A stretch of DNA of 64,000 nucleotides from Patiria pectinifera (Eukaryota; Echinodermata; Asteroidea; Valvatida; Asterinidae). The stretch covers positions 2,356,001 to 2,420,000 of the forward strand of contig CM057141.1 in the NCBI GenBank assembly GCA_029964075.1, read 5' to 3'. Below the pieces are notes generated by a model. The model did no database searches and was not told the DNA's origin. It saw only the letters and a list, made by a program, of their open reading frames with translations. Numbering within the stretch: position 1 is the stretch's first letter; each line of letters begins with the position of its first letter. The translations under genes were made by a program, and so were the position numbers. Positions 11,501 through 26,500 of the stretch are shown here, in pieces.

Positions 11501-14500
11501 GTGTTGGATCGAAATCAAAGTAATTTCGCAGCTAGCCCTACAAGAAAACTATACCGAAACGCCCGGAATGTCAGTTATTTCTCTTAATCAAAGCGCGGTG
11601 GAATGCAAAACTCGCATGCTCGCTACGCCCATTGCATAGTTGAGCAAAATTCTAGGCGGCGCGCGCTGTTAAAAAAAAGTTTTGTTGGCCGCGAGAGGGC
11701 GCAAGGCAAAAAGCATGATCGCAATGGCTGCTCACATGTGAATCGACACAACCACGAAATTACAAAATGAAATGAATGCTGGAATAAGGAACCTGTCGGG
11801 TAAAAGTAAGTACTGAAACCCGACCTGGTTACACATGACCTACTTGGAATACAGAATTATGTTTCAGGGGAATTTTGAGCCAACATCGACACTCAAGGTG
11901 CTACATCAATTTTACCTCATCAGGCTCATTGTCATCAAGACCTTTTCCGAGTCCCCAGACGTACTAAAATGTAGTCTTATTGCGGGAAATTAACAAACCC
12001 AAACCCCAATTCTCTGCAGACCCAGTATTTTGAATGATTCGAAGTGGAGTGTTCAACACACGTCTGACACACATTGTCAAAAATTTGGACTTGGACTCCA
12101 GTTGAATTTAATTCCTCTTGCGTATTGTTTAAACCATTAAATCGATGCATGGTAAAACCTTATAAAATTATAACGGCTGTCATTTATTTTATTCGACAGA
12201 AAATGACCAATATGCAACAGCCTCGTACTACTGGAACCAACATCGATTCATCAGCAGTACCTTTGATATCCTGGCAAATTCAGGAGGCACTGAAGGGCCA
12301 AGTGGAGATGTCATAGTGCCGTACGCCGATGACCTGGTAGACTTAAGCAGCCCGGGTGCTTATCTTAACCTCGGTAAGTCAGACATTTGTTTGTCCACAG
12401 GGATTCTGCAATTGTTGCTTAATTTTCTTTCCCAAAAAAAGAGTTTTTAAAATAGTTTGTTTAACAAACTTGTATTCGAGTCCTCAAACCTCAAGTTTGG
12501 GTCCAAGCCCAAGTGCTCAATGCCAAGCCCGAGTCTGAGTCCCGAGTGATTTGAGTCAAGTCTGAGTCTGAGACATGAGTCAGTTTGAGCCAGTCTGACC
12601 AAAGAAAATGCAGGGTTAAATTTAGTATAAAATGTAATGTTTCCAAGAATAACTATAAAAATTTGCATGAAAAATAAAAACTATTTGAAATTAAACTAGA
12701 GCATGTTTTTAAAAAAGAGTCTGAGTCACTTGTACTGAATCTGAGGTGTCAAGTCTGAGTCCGAGCCTAAGTCTTTGTTAATAGTGACTCGAGTCTGTGA
12801 ATGTGTCACCAAAAATGAGTACACAGGAAACGAAGATTCAATGTTCTTCAGCGGAGTATCAAAAATTAAAACAAGACGGGAAACTTGAAGCTGATAATGC
12901 AAACAAACCAGTATGGATACATGGACGCATGCATGTGTTTTGTCGAACAGATGAGTTTTACGCATCATGACGATACAGTAAAAAATGCTCTCTGCATGAC
13001 ACACACACATAATTTTTTTCCCCAAATATTAATGAATTTGTTGCATGGATGATTTAAGATGTATCTGTTGACTTCATCTTTGTTATTGTATCGCTATTCT
13101 TCAGGTGATTTCAGGGGAAGGTGTGTTACTGACCCTACTAAGTGCAGCGCTGGTTTAAGCGTCTCCCTCTGGTTAAGATATCAGCATGGCTTTGAATCTG
13201 ACAAACCGTCATTTATAATCAGGTACCCATTATGTCTACCATGATATGGGCAATTCCACGGTTACTCACATTACATTTTTGATGTACTTTTGAGTTTCTT
13301 TCGGCTGTAATTACCTTACTGAAAAGGTTTAATACCTGTTATCCCCATGGTAGATAGAGTAGACCTAGCCCTACCTAAGCACCAAAGATGACATCCAGAA
13401 AAATGTGTTATGTATGATAATCAAGACGCACAAAATTGGTTACTCATGTTACGAAAATGTAACATGAGTAACCGTGGAATTGCCCATATGCAATATTACC
13501 AAGTTACATCCCCCACGGCTTTAATACCATAGGCAAGTTTAGTTGACAAAGCCGAAACTATATCACAGAGCATTCACAAAACAGATACATTTTGTGCTTT
13601 TCAACCGACTGGCATGTACCAGCTGAAAGAAAATTTTCAGATGATTCTTATGGTACAGGCAATTCATAGTGTTTTTACCATAATGAAAAATGTGAGAAAA
13701 CTGCTTCAGAATTATCCATGCACAATTTGAGGTATGGAGTGTCGTTTTGTCAGAAATAGCTTGCACGTTGATACATGGGACCAGATCTCTCGTATTTCTT
13801 AACTTGCAATCAATCCCCCACCCACCGCCTTTTGCTCTTGTTTTTCATAAGTCCTTTGTCCCTGATGTACATCAATTTCCAAATTCAAATGGTGAACAGT
13901 ACACATGGGTTGGCATGTCTACTCAAGTGGTTTGAACTCTTCACAGCAAAACCCATTGTTCTGTACATTCACAAATTTTTTCTTCCTTCAATGATGGCTG
14001 CATATCGTCACGTCAGTGCAACAAGGTCGTATTTCCTAATAAAATGGCATGAACGATGCAAAATGCGAGTTTTAGAATGTCAAAAGGTCCTATCTCGCTT
14101 AAAATAACCCGGATGTACACGCAAAGTCAATGGATGTCGAGATACGACCTTGTTGCACTGAGCGTATTCGTGCGAGATACGACTTTGTTGCAGAATGGAG
14201 TTATATGAACGCAAAACACGAGTTTTAGCATGTCAAAAGGTCGTATCTCGCTTAAAATAACCCGGATGTACACGCAAAGTCAATGGACGTCGAGATACGA
14301 CCTTGTTGCACGGAGCGTATTCGCGCAAGATACGACTTTGTTGCAGAATGATGGAGTTATGACCTTGTTGCACTGGCGGGACGATATGTACTGAGCCTCA
14401 AGATACACTAAACTCAGTGTCATTATTTTCATTTTTTTTTAACACAGAACTCGAGACTATGGAAAATTGCAGCCAGGTTTTGTCATGGTCGTGAGAAATG

Positions 14501-17500
14501 CAGGACTGCGGCTTGGGGTGCAAAGCTCACCGGGCCGTTGGTATGCTTCATTAGAAATAAAGGTAGAAATTGATGGACTAAATTGGTGCATTAAATTAAG
14601 GAGATGTTAGTGTGATGGAAAGGTAATAACTAAGGGAATAAATGTGTGCTTGGTTGGTTTTAAACAAGTACGTTTAAAACCGTCCAGGGGCCTGGACGTG
14701 GATATTGGATATTATCGATGTCCAGGCCCCTGGACGGCTTTAATGGTACAAAATGTACTTGTCTAATACCGGCCAGTACATGTTTATTTTTATAACACAC
14801 CTCTTGCTTGTTCTTTATCCTGGTTGACTGACACGCGGTTACGTGTGATTCACTAATATAGACTAGTGTATGAAACTTGCACAGTTTTCTCAGCAGTAAT
14901 GCTGAGATTGTGCTCTTTTCAAAATCTGTATAAAAAAAATGACCAGGGTCGACAAACGACTTGTTTAGTGTGAGCCCATCACAAACGCTGTTGTGGTCAA
15001 GGTAAACAAACAAGATTGAAAACGATTTTGTTCTGCCATTTACTCCAATGTTCAAGCCATTTCAATTGTGTATACAGTGTACACATCGTGCTCAACATCT
15101 CAATGACCAGCTCTAATGGGATTACCTTGTGTATCTTCAAACCTTATTCTTCAAAACTCAAGCTAATTAACTTCCAACTTTTTTCCCCCCAGCATTTCCC
15201 CAATGACATTTGGACCAATGTGGCATTTACATGGAGTGAATCACGAAAACTCACCCTTTACATCAACGGTTTTCAGTTCACGGGAAGAATTAACTATCGC
15301 TTTGTCCCAAAGCCCATCTCTCCTAATCCTACACCACAACTGATCTTGGGAGCGACCAGTACCCCAACATCGTCACATCCAGTGACCTTTCAAGTGCATA
15401 GTTTGGCAATTTGGGAGAGTTATATCGAGCGGTGGAAAATTAACCAGCTACTTGGAATGTCAAGTGAGCATGTTCGATATTCATCGTTCTTACATTTAGG
15501 GGAGAATGCAGCGTACAATCCTCATTGACGAACTGAGGTCAAGAAACTGACCAAAAAAAAACCTTTTATGGCAATTCCACTTGAATTTGGACTTGGTTTA
15601 AAAGTGGAAAATGTATGACATCTTTAGAACTACGAAAATCACCACTTCAAATGCTGTAACAAATTAAAGGGGACAACCAGACCTTTTTATTTGAATGATG
15701 TGCCAGTGAGATACAATGTAGTTATTTTTTTTTAATGTTTATAATTTCTTCGCACGATGGGAGACATCTGTCATTAGGGAGACATTTTCATGTCTCCCTA
15801 ATGTCACTGCCCCCTCCCCCTTTTATTGGCAGAATTTTACCGTTGCAATTAGATTATATTTGTTGCTCGTGGTCTAATTAGTAAACATACCGAAATTCGT
15901 GGAAAAAGGACAAGGGAATATTGGGTTAGGGCACTTTTCAGTTTGAAAAATTTTGCGCACAAGTCCATGGGGATGTCTCCCAAATTCCAATCCAGGGTAA
16001 TTATTATTATTATTATTATGAATGAACTTCACTTGAAACAAAATTTCATCTTCTTCCTACAAGTGGACCACAAAAAAAAATCTGATTGGGTATGCAAGGC
16101 ATGGCCTATACAGTCTACTTGACTACAACATTGCCTTTTCAATCCATTCAGAATCTGAACTCTATTGCTTCGAGAACGGAGACTACTGCTGGTCGTTTGA
16201 GCCCACCCTACGCCTGCATCACCCGTTTGAACTCAGCCCTGCCGGGGCTACGTTCACCTCGGACCGTCACGATCAGGGAACCGCCGTCTGCACCGACGGC
16301 CATAGCGGGTGGATATCCCTGGGCGATTTCTCCACGCAGTGCCCGGGGCGCCCGTCGGCCTGTGAGCACGGCTTCATCATTGCAATGTGGGTCAAGCTGA
16401 CGGAGGTCACTACACACCAACGCAGTGGTTACCTGCTCAGTGTCGGAGCTGAGGAACAGGGTAAATATAAATTATCTTTTCAAGCTCTTATTTGATAAAG
16501 CTGTTCTCTCCAAGCTCTACATCAAATTTCCCTTTTTTGTCTTTTTTGTGTTTTATTTTAACAAAAATACAAAACAGTTTTTACCTATTTTGGGCATCAA
16601 CTGTCCCCTGAAAAAAGGTTTAATATTGGGTATAGTTTTGGGTACAGTTTTGGGTACAAACAGATCCGCCCTGCGAGTAGGCTGGCTTTTGGGACCCACG
16701 TTATTAATTCTAAAGGGGGGGGGGCACAGATTAGTCAAAAACTAATTCTAGTGTCTGATTCAAACAAAAGAACAAGTTTGTGTATCGCTACAAAAACAGT
16801 GGTTAAAGGTAGAGTATATCATTTGCCATTTGGGAATTTTTTTTTCATTTGAAGCAACAAAACTGCTCAAAATCTAAAGAAGGGTGCTATAACAACTAAC
16901 TTGATGAACTTTTAGCTCGGTGAATGCTGTATATTCCGAGAAAACAATATTTTTAGGATTGCGCCCGAAATCAGCATCCGGGACACGATCTCATTCAGCT
17001 AGTTGCAGCTATGAGATGTCACGCACTGAACTGACGAATTATAGCAACCGCACGCGCATGTGCATCGTGTCAACGCTTGTGCGCAGCCATTCATGGCTTC
17101 GCCGAATTAAAAACAAACTACTATAACAGACATTTCCAAAAATGCGTGACCACACATGCCCATATTTGGCCCGTATCGACTGCACACTGCCTGAACAAAG
17201 CGCGGGTAATTCAATTCAATTCAATTCAATTCAAGAAAACATTTGTTCCATACTCCTTTAGAGAATACATCCATCAATAAAATAAGAAATCTGGTAAATT
17301 ACAAGATAACAAAATCAATAAATATGTCTCAAAAAAAGAAAATTAATACCAGTAAGATACACTATGAAGAAATGTTAAACTTATTTTGATTTATGTACAA
17401 AAGAAACTAAGGAGTATGGGGCTGTTTATAAAGTAAGCCGAGGCTTGTAGGAAATAGCCCTTACAGACAACAATAACAACAGAAAAACAACATGATAACG

Positions 17501-20500
17501 ACACACGGACGAGACAGACAAGACAAAAGACTTACACGACGATTCAATTCAATTCACGTGTTCCCATGCACGCAAGCACTGTGTGATCAGTATTCCCTGC
17601 CATTCGTTCGGGCAGAGTTACATTGTCACGCAGCAATTTCCACTCGCGTACTCTTTAAATTTGCAATATTTCAAACTGCATCATTTTTCATAAACCATTG
17701 TCAATATTAGATGATTTACAGTCTTTAGTAGCAAACGGGGTATCAAAATGTAGCTAACAACATTCCCCAAAGGTCTATACAAATGACGTTATCATAAGAT
17801 GATCAGATTCAAAATTATGACCCTTCCAATGAGTGTGGACTGTCTTTTTTTACGGTGTTTAGTTTATATTCAGCTGGCACTCAAGGATATCTTAACTTGG
17901 AAAATAATTTTTCGTTCACTCCTCAGGGGAGAGTGGCTTGTCTCTTTTCCAATCCGTCACTGGTATCCGGGTGAAGGTGGTTGACGATGACCTGTCCTGG
18001 GAGACCAATATTAAATCCTCTTGGTTGACCTTTGACCAGTGGATCTATCTTACTATCAAGTGGACAGGTCAAATACTCGTGATTGACATTGGTGGCGAGG
18101 AACTGCCCACTACTGTAAGTCCAAATTTTAGTCTTGGTATGGTGTTGGTAGTCTTTGGTATGTCCTTTAAATATAGTTTTATATTACTGAGCTTATTTAG
18201 ACCTGATATCATAGTCATAACAAATGTGTATTTGAGGACAGGCAACAGCCTCTCGATTTTAATATTGTATTGGATGCTAAATGCATCTTGGTTTCAACTT
18301 GGCTGTACTATAGCTGCCTTCCCTTAAAGGCAGGCTTATAGTCGGTCGCGCGACTGAGAAACTGACGTGCGATCATTTTAAACACAGTTTATAGTCGTTG
18401 CTGAAGACGCAGCAACTAATTGCTGACTCACTGATTCATTGACTGACTGTCCCTTGTGGGCCTTGTAGTGCTATTGTATAGGATTACCCCATAGCGTCAA
18501 TAAACGGGCTAATGTGGCGTAATGTCCAGACTAGGCAATGACCTCTTTGTTGGATAATTTAATTTGAAAAACGCTTTAAACACTTTTTGTTGTTGCCCGT
18601 ATTTAGAAAGAGTGCGTCCATTTTTTTCTTCTCCTTTGAATTCCTGTAATAAAGTTTGAAACTTTTTTAAAAATATTTTCATTCATCAGACTCACATCTA
18701 TGCGTCTAGCTTTCATGGTGCCAATACCCACTTCAAAGACGACACACCAGTCATGACTCTGGGCAAGTCCATTCATGGCAACAGGGGTTTCCTCGCGGCG
18801 TGCTATGATGATGTTCTGCTCCTGCTACCTGATAGGACTGGCCAGGACTTACCCTTCCAGAATAGTTCAGTCCGTGAGTAATGATATATGTTTACCCCAT
18901 CAATTAACTTCAGAACATGCAGTAACAGTCAAAACATCAATCCTATTCCCCTGCCATGCCTTTTACACAGGCTAGTCACCAACAGTCAGATCATATTTCA
19001 AGCAAGCACAGTGACTAGTCAAATTCCATCAGGAAAAACCAAGTAATTGGTAGGTCCAGCTTGTTTATCCATCACCTACAGTCAAAGCAAAGACTCACAA
19101 CCACTAAATCCTGGGGCAAGTTTGCGCAAGAACTATTGTTGACCATTGGTCATTGTTTGACTAAAGTTAGCCCAAACTCTGTCTAGTCGACGGTGGTTGA
19201 CTACGCTAGTTGACTATTTGGAACCAACCAACTGGGGCTGGTTGTATCGATGGTAACCAAAATCGTGCGCATTCATAACGTACAGCAGGGAGCCAGGACC
19301 CAGAAGTTTTGCGATGTCATTTTGACAAGCGTTTGACTAGAGACGTTCGCACGTTGCTATTAGTGCGCAGGCCTAAGGTACATCACAAATCAACCACTAG
19401 TCGACTGATGGTCCTTGCCCGAACTTGGCCCTGCTTTAATGTAGGCAGTGAGCTCTCAATCATTGAAAACTGTCACTTGATTGATTTTGACTACTAAGAT
19501 TGCTTTCTTGAATTGGCCAACAAGAGAGGGAGGGTTTTGAAATGATACTTTATCAGTTTCCATGTTTATAAATTTTTCTTCCGTTGCAGAAGAAAATGAG
19601 AACCAGTTTAAGCTAGACGAACCTGGTCCCGAGACTGCCAAAGAAGAGTGTAAGGTTATCCATGAGGCAGACTGTGCAATAACCATTGAGGAGTTATTGT
19701 ATGTGGTAGGTTAATCATAAGATAACAGTTTTGTACATTCTGGGGTGTCACTAGAGGGGGTAGGGGCTGTGGGGGTTCACATCCCCCTCTAAGTGATCCC
19801 CGTTTGCTATTTCCCATGTCTGTATTGTAACTTTGGGCATGATCCCTGGCTACATGGCATATACGGGTTTATGGCTTCTGACTAGTGTCCCTTGAACAAA
19901 GATATTGACGAATTGGGGAACCACCAACATAGCTGGATTGCTCAGTTGGTATATAGAGCACCGGAACGGCTATCCGGAGGTAGCTGGTTCATGCCCCCCT
20001 CCAGTCAATTTCTTTTCTCAACTTTTCAAATCATTGTTATAATTCACTGAGTCAGTTGCCCTTTGTGGTGAACTTGAAACCATAATAAAGAGTGAAATGC
20101 ATTTTGACTTGATACATTTTCAGATCGACGATGAGACAGTCTTTTCGAATGACGCAGTGTATAGTTCCATGAGCAAGCTGAGTCACCTAACACAGAGCAG
20201 TGCAGGACTCACCAGCCCTGAGCTGGATGCAGCGACTGAGGTGCTAACAAGGCTGGCCAACCGAGTACTGCCTGGGTCTATGAATGATACTCAAGCTGAT
20301 AGATATCTAGAGGTTAGTGCCGATGCTGTAGGACTCGAGACCAGACTAAACTTGAGTCTGTCTTGAGTCTGTCTTGAGTCGCAGTTAGCTCAGCCTTAAT
20401 TGCGACCACACAGGACATGTTTGCAGGCATCCACAAGAGCTAAGTGAGCCTACTATGCCTTCCCCAAGAAAACGTTTTGCTTAAGAAAAGCTTTTTTTTA

Positions 20501-23500
20501 AAGTAACACGTTTGCTTTTGTTGTCATTTTCTAGGACTTTCTTGCGATTGTGAATAATATTCTGAATCCGGTGCACACTGATGAGTGGATTTCTCTGCAG
20601 CAGGTATTCGGCTTGTTTCTCTCTTGTGCTTCAGTGTTTCTGTGTTTCACTAATTGCCTCCACTGGTGATTTTTCACTCAATCAAACTACAAAATAACCT
20701 ACATTCTTGACCCTAACTAGGCACACAGCAGCAGGACCCTGATGGCTATACTTAAAATATGAAAGAATGGACAGTTGCCCATGGATGCATTTTGAAATTA
20801 CAGTGAAATCTTTGTAAATCAAACTCTGATAACTCAAAACAACTGTGAATTCAGACAAAGAATCCATTGCCTTCAGTAGGATAACAATGATATACAACCT
20901 AGCTGCTTAAAGATATAGTCCATCATTTGTAATTTGAGCATTTTATTCATTTGAAGCAACAAAAGTGTTCAAAATCTAATGAAGGATACTGAACAACTAA
21001 CCTGATGAAGTTTCAGCTCAGCTTCAGCTGTATATCTTGGAAACAGCATTCTAGGATCTCAATTTCAAATCAAAAGTTACTGGAGTCATTTCCGAGAAAA
21101 ACAGATTCTAGGATCTCAATTTCAAATCAAAAGTTATTGAGTCATCATTTTGAATTGTTTTGAATTGCAGCTATACGCAACGTCGCGCACTGATCCGCAA
21201 ATTGCAGTAACTGCAGCGTCAGGCCAATGCTTTCTGCGCCGTGCGCCCGGACAACAAAACAAAACGAACGACTAAAATTTTTTTTTCTATCAGCGTCTTA
21301 AGACGCACCATTGGAAAGGCCTTCTTTTGTTGATTACTTCAAAATGACAGCTTGCCAGAAAGAATAATTTCACAGGGAGTTTAGTTCCCTTACGATCTTT
21401 CAACCAAGTTTGTTTTTCAACAATAATTACGCCAGTTACTTTTCGGATGGCTGCAAATGATGGACTATAGCTTTAACACAAAACTCTGCTTAAGTCAATT
21501 TTGAACCTGTTCCCTTGAGGTTTGACTTATCGAGATTTCACTGTATGAGGCTTTGTTTCACCCACTACGCAGGGAGGCAGCTTTGCCGCGTGTCAACTGC
21601 TTCACAGGCGAGTTACCCGCAGCGGCTTTGCGGGCAAGTCGTCTGCTTTGCGGACAAGTGGCCCACTTTGCTAGTGATTCTAATTTGCATGAGCGACTGG
21701 TGAACGCACATGCATAATCCCTTTACACTTTATAGCATAGGTTCTGATAGTATGTCCACAAAGGCAAACTGCAGTGCACAGTCACAGTAAAAATATCAAA
21801 CAAAATTCAGACTTGTATTTGAGTCATGAAACATCGAGTCCAAGTCCGAGTCCGAGTCACATTTCTCGAGTCCAAGTCCGAGTCCTCCAGGTCGAGTCCG
21901 AGTCACGAGTCACAAAGGTCGAGTCCAAGTCCGAGTCACGAGTCACCTCTAACATTATATTGGAAAAACGTACATTTTATGGAATTCAGAGATTCAGAGT
22001 CACCTTTGATATAGTATTGGAAATACGTACATTTCAGGTCCTGTAAATTTCCATTTTTCCCCACAGCTTTTCTCTGGAATTTTCTCTGGAAATGAGGAGT
22101 TCATTTGCAAAAACAGTTATAAAGGCAATTCAGACAAAACTGGTATTGGCTAAACTTATGCATTTAAAGTTCAGGTGTTTCAAATATCTTTTGTTAGACT
22201 TCTATGTATGTGTGCGTGTGCAGTGCGGTAATTTCCGTTGAGTCCGAGTCCGTAGCCCCGAGTCCGAGTCTGAGTCGTAAGTCAAAGTGACTCGAGTCCG
22301 AGTCCGAGTCACTAAAAATGTGACTCGGACTCGACTCGAGTCCGAGTCATGAGTCATACAAGTCTGACAAAATTTCAATTTTTTTTTTTCATATTTGACA
22401 TTGATACAAAAAAGCCTGGTCAATTATGAATCACATACAGTTACGAATATTCTTTGAATTCTTTCATTCAGACCAGTGCTGGGACCACATCAGTAATGAA
22501 AAGTGTGGAGACATTTACCAGCAGCATTGCCAGTCACTGGAATAGAAGCACGCTTGACCCGTTCACTGATGTACTGCTCAACAAGAGTAATATACGTGAG
22601 TATATCTTTGTCTATACAACTAGCACTAACAGCTCGATTTTGGAGAATCAAAATTTTGATCTCCGAAATTCTTTCTATCATGGTTCTTGCAAGAATAATA
22701 CAAAACCAGTTTTTAAAGGACGGTATTGTGGACTTAAACATATTCTACTTTTCATGGGCATCGCCAGGATTTTTTCTAGAGGGGGGCAAAACATATTTTT
22801 CCCCAAAAATTCTTGTATTTCTCAATTCTATTCCCATTTTTTAGTTTAGGCAGGGTATTTTGTCTCCCCATCTCATTAAATTTACACCACTATGACTTCG
22901 CGCCTCTTTTTCTTTTCTTTTTTCTCTTTTTTTTCTTTTTTCTTTTTTGCTTTTCCAGGGGGGGCAAGCGCCCCCCCTGCCCCCCCCTCGCGACGCCCAT
23001 GGTACTTTTAGATATTCTTTCCATTTAACATAATTTCATTTGAAATTTGTTTTGTAGCCCAATTGACATATTGCCGTTCACAAGCATTATCCAATCACAG
23101 CGTCTCTTAAATATCACGTGATATTCCAAACTTTGGACAAACAAAAAAATTCCGAACACTTGCGATCCACCGGCGTGTGTGTTTCTCCGGCCAGCCGTTA
23201 ATTGATACGCAATATGCGAAGTTGCGAACGCACATAACGTTTGAAGGCTCGGCCCAACGTCACATTTTCATCTGCTGATCTGCTGGCCAAGCCATAGGGT
23301 TTTGTTTTTTTTGCTTATAAGTCATGAATTTGATGTGGTAAGATATTACATAATTATTTCCACAGTTTCATCAATGGAATTTATTCCGAGGGATTATTTC
23401 AGCGGACAGAGTGATCTAGTGGTTCCCCAAAGAAGTGGACGCCAGTGGCAAAGCCTTGCCGAAAAATGGCAAAGCGTGGATGATGAGGTTGCTATTCCTG

Positions 23501-26500
23501 AAGATCTCATCACAAATATACGTAAGGATTCTCATCACCAATTGCAAGGATGTACCATAAATTTGTCATGAACGGGTTTGAACCCTACACCTCCAGAAAA
23601 CTGCACAATTTATTTTATTTTTGTTTATTTTATTTCTTTCTGGTAATGAAACCAAGGATCCCTCAAAAGTGCCTTAGGCACTGTAGCCCGAAAACCTGAA
23701 GAAACCTGTAGAGAGAAGACAATGTGAAGAAATGACAGTTTTAGAGGTGGGAGGAAAAGCCCAGAGGAATTTCTGAGGCAAACCCACGGAATCAGGTAGG
23801 GACTGAAAACCCATTCCACATGTTGGCCCAGGCGGGATTCGAACCCGGGTCACAGCGGTGGAAGGCGAGGAAAGTACCGCTACGCCAACCTGACTCCCCT
23901 GAGTGCTCTACTAACTAAATTTTCGGCTGTGTATATATCGTTTCTCCATGTGTTGACAACTGACAAGCAAAGCCTTCCAAAGGCCGTCTGCAGTGGACCT
24001 ATTTTGGTAAAAACTCACCGAGACGATATTTACGTTTGCCATTTTAAGTCTATTGCAAACATCCCGGAAAACTTTCCTATCCGTCGGAATACTAATAGAC
24101 TGAAAGGACTGCACTTTTGCCATAAAAACTAAAACATCAGAAGCTGAAAAAGTCCTTTTTGGACCATTCATTACAGGAATTGATTTAGACTTTAGAGTTA
24201 AAGACTTGTTTTTGAGTGTCGCAATTTAATCTTAATTTGAATCAGAGTTAATGATGAGTACTTTCCAAGTATTTTCTGAGTACTTAGTTTATTACCAAGT
24301 ATTGAGCTGTTTCTTGTGAACAACGCCCGAGAAACATTGAGAAAAAACTTATTTGAGATTTTGTTTACCTAAAACCACTTTTTAATTAACCTTTTGGGAC
24401 AGAAGCACCCTAAAAGTGCTTGAAAAATACTCGGTGTGTACTTTCCGACTGCTGTTGTCTTAAAAGCTCAGTTCGTACAAGATTCTGATTGTCTAAAGTG
24501 TTTAATTTGTTTTGGCGGGGATTTACTGTTCAGTGTCTGCATTATGCAGCTTTATCCATACCATACCATCTTAATCTCTGGTAGCTAAGCTGGTATTTGG
24601 AAAGTACTTGACTAAAACTCTGATTTGAATGTTTCATTTGATTCATTTATCGACAGCTAGCTCCATGGGAGCGATGGTTTCATTCACATTGTACGACACC
24701 CTGCCGGGAATGGTTCCAATCACTGCAACTGATAGGTGAGTATTACACACATCTTTTCAAATTCTAGAAAATATACACACAGTGCTCTTGGGACTCGGTG
24801 CATAAACACTACATGACACTTTGTGACCAATTTCAAGAGCTGTGCTGGGAGGGACACACTGTATGCGTGTACTGATATGCACCCGCATGTTGCAGGGTAT
24901 GCAAGGCTGTGTATATGGCAGGGTATGCACAATTTCATTTGGAATCTACACCGACCAGGGGCCAACTTCACAAAACTTTTCTTATCTTGCAACTCATCTT
25001 AGGACTTAAGAGTCCCCGCTCCTAGACCGATCTTAGCTAAGACACAACCTAAGACTGATTTCACTAAACCCATCTTAGGCAAGGTGCATCAAAGCTACCA
25101 ATTTCTTCCCCCAAACTATAACTCTAGGCCCATGCTCGTCTTGAACGGCAATGATTTTGACATTAACGCACATTAACCCACACATTAACGAGATAAGATG
25201 ACCCTCAGACCGATCTCAAGTTAAGACGAGTACAGCCACGTTGCTAAGGAAGTTAGAACATGGAAACTTTTGTTGGAATATGCTGATGCAATAAGTTTCC
25301 AACCCCCCCCTCCCAATAAAGCAAAGATATTCCAACTCCCTCAAAAAGACTTAGTTTACTTAAGATAACAATTGTTGTTCAAAACAAACACACATGATAA
25401 TTTATGAAGGTTTTTTTCCCTGATATTCCCGTTTTTTGTGTAGGTTTGCAAAAGTAGAAGGGAAAAGCCTGCGGCTTAACAGTCGAATACTGTCTCTTGG
25501 AGTTGAGCCTGCTTTTGAAGGCACTCTTGACGAACCCATCTTGATAACACTCACACACCAAACGGTAAGTGCCTGATGGACTGATATGGTTTCAAATGAA
25601 CAGATTGATCATGAAATGCTAAACTGTCCTACAAGAAAAAAGACCAATCATTAACCGATAAAATTGTACATTCAACCAAAAAAGAAGGTCCTCTAAAATA
25701 CTTTTTTGTCATAACTCAAAAACTACTGAGCACATCTTGCTGAAATTACAACTGATCAGTACAGAAATTCCTTAGCAATCCAGCGGTACTCTTTGTTTGG
25801 CCCAAAACAGTGATTATGTGTACAAAATTATGCAATTGATGACAAATGGTACCGAAAAAAAGTTGCACTTTTGTGTACATGCAAGGTGAGTGTGAACCAC
25901 AACTTGCACGTATACAAAAGTGCAACTGTGGTTTTAACACCCGAGGGGTGCATAGCACCCGAGGGGGTTAACAAACACATATCCCACATCACAGCAGTCA
26001 ACAATTGTTTTGTTACATCGTGCCAATAAGTCAAAAAGATAAATGGTTGTAACTTACTGTGTGAGAAATAAATTAAATCACTGCGATGTAGCCTTTGATA
26101 ACTGAAGGTTTTGATGTCCTGCCGGACATGAGACTCAGCATTTGACGTTGCAGTTCTCATTGGGCGAAGCTAGTGTGCCGGCAGGTTAGCGCGCAATGAA
26201 TGCAGTGCGATATCACCCTCAGTGTGTGACATGCATTTTTATTGTCCAGACACGTGGCCGTCCTAGACCAATGAAATTACCGTATCCAAGCACACGATAT
26301 AACAATGCTGTTTCATGCTGAGCGATGTTTAAACAGCAGTTTAAAGCCGCCCACATGATGGGCTCTCAACCAGTAGGAATAGGTAAACTGTCTCAAGTAT
26401 GTGAATATTTGTTGATTATGCTAATTATGTTGGTTGCCTGAATGTATTCTTATCTGCATTTCCTTTACACAGCCAGTGATTGACTCAGAAACAGAAAAAG

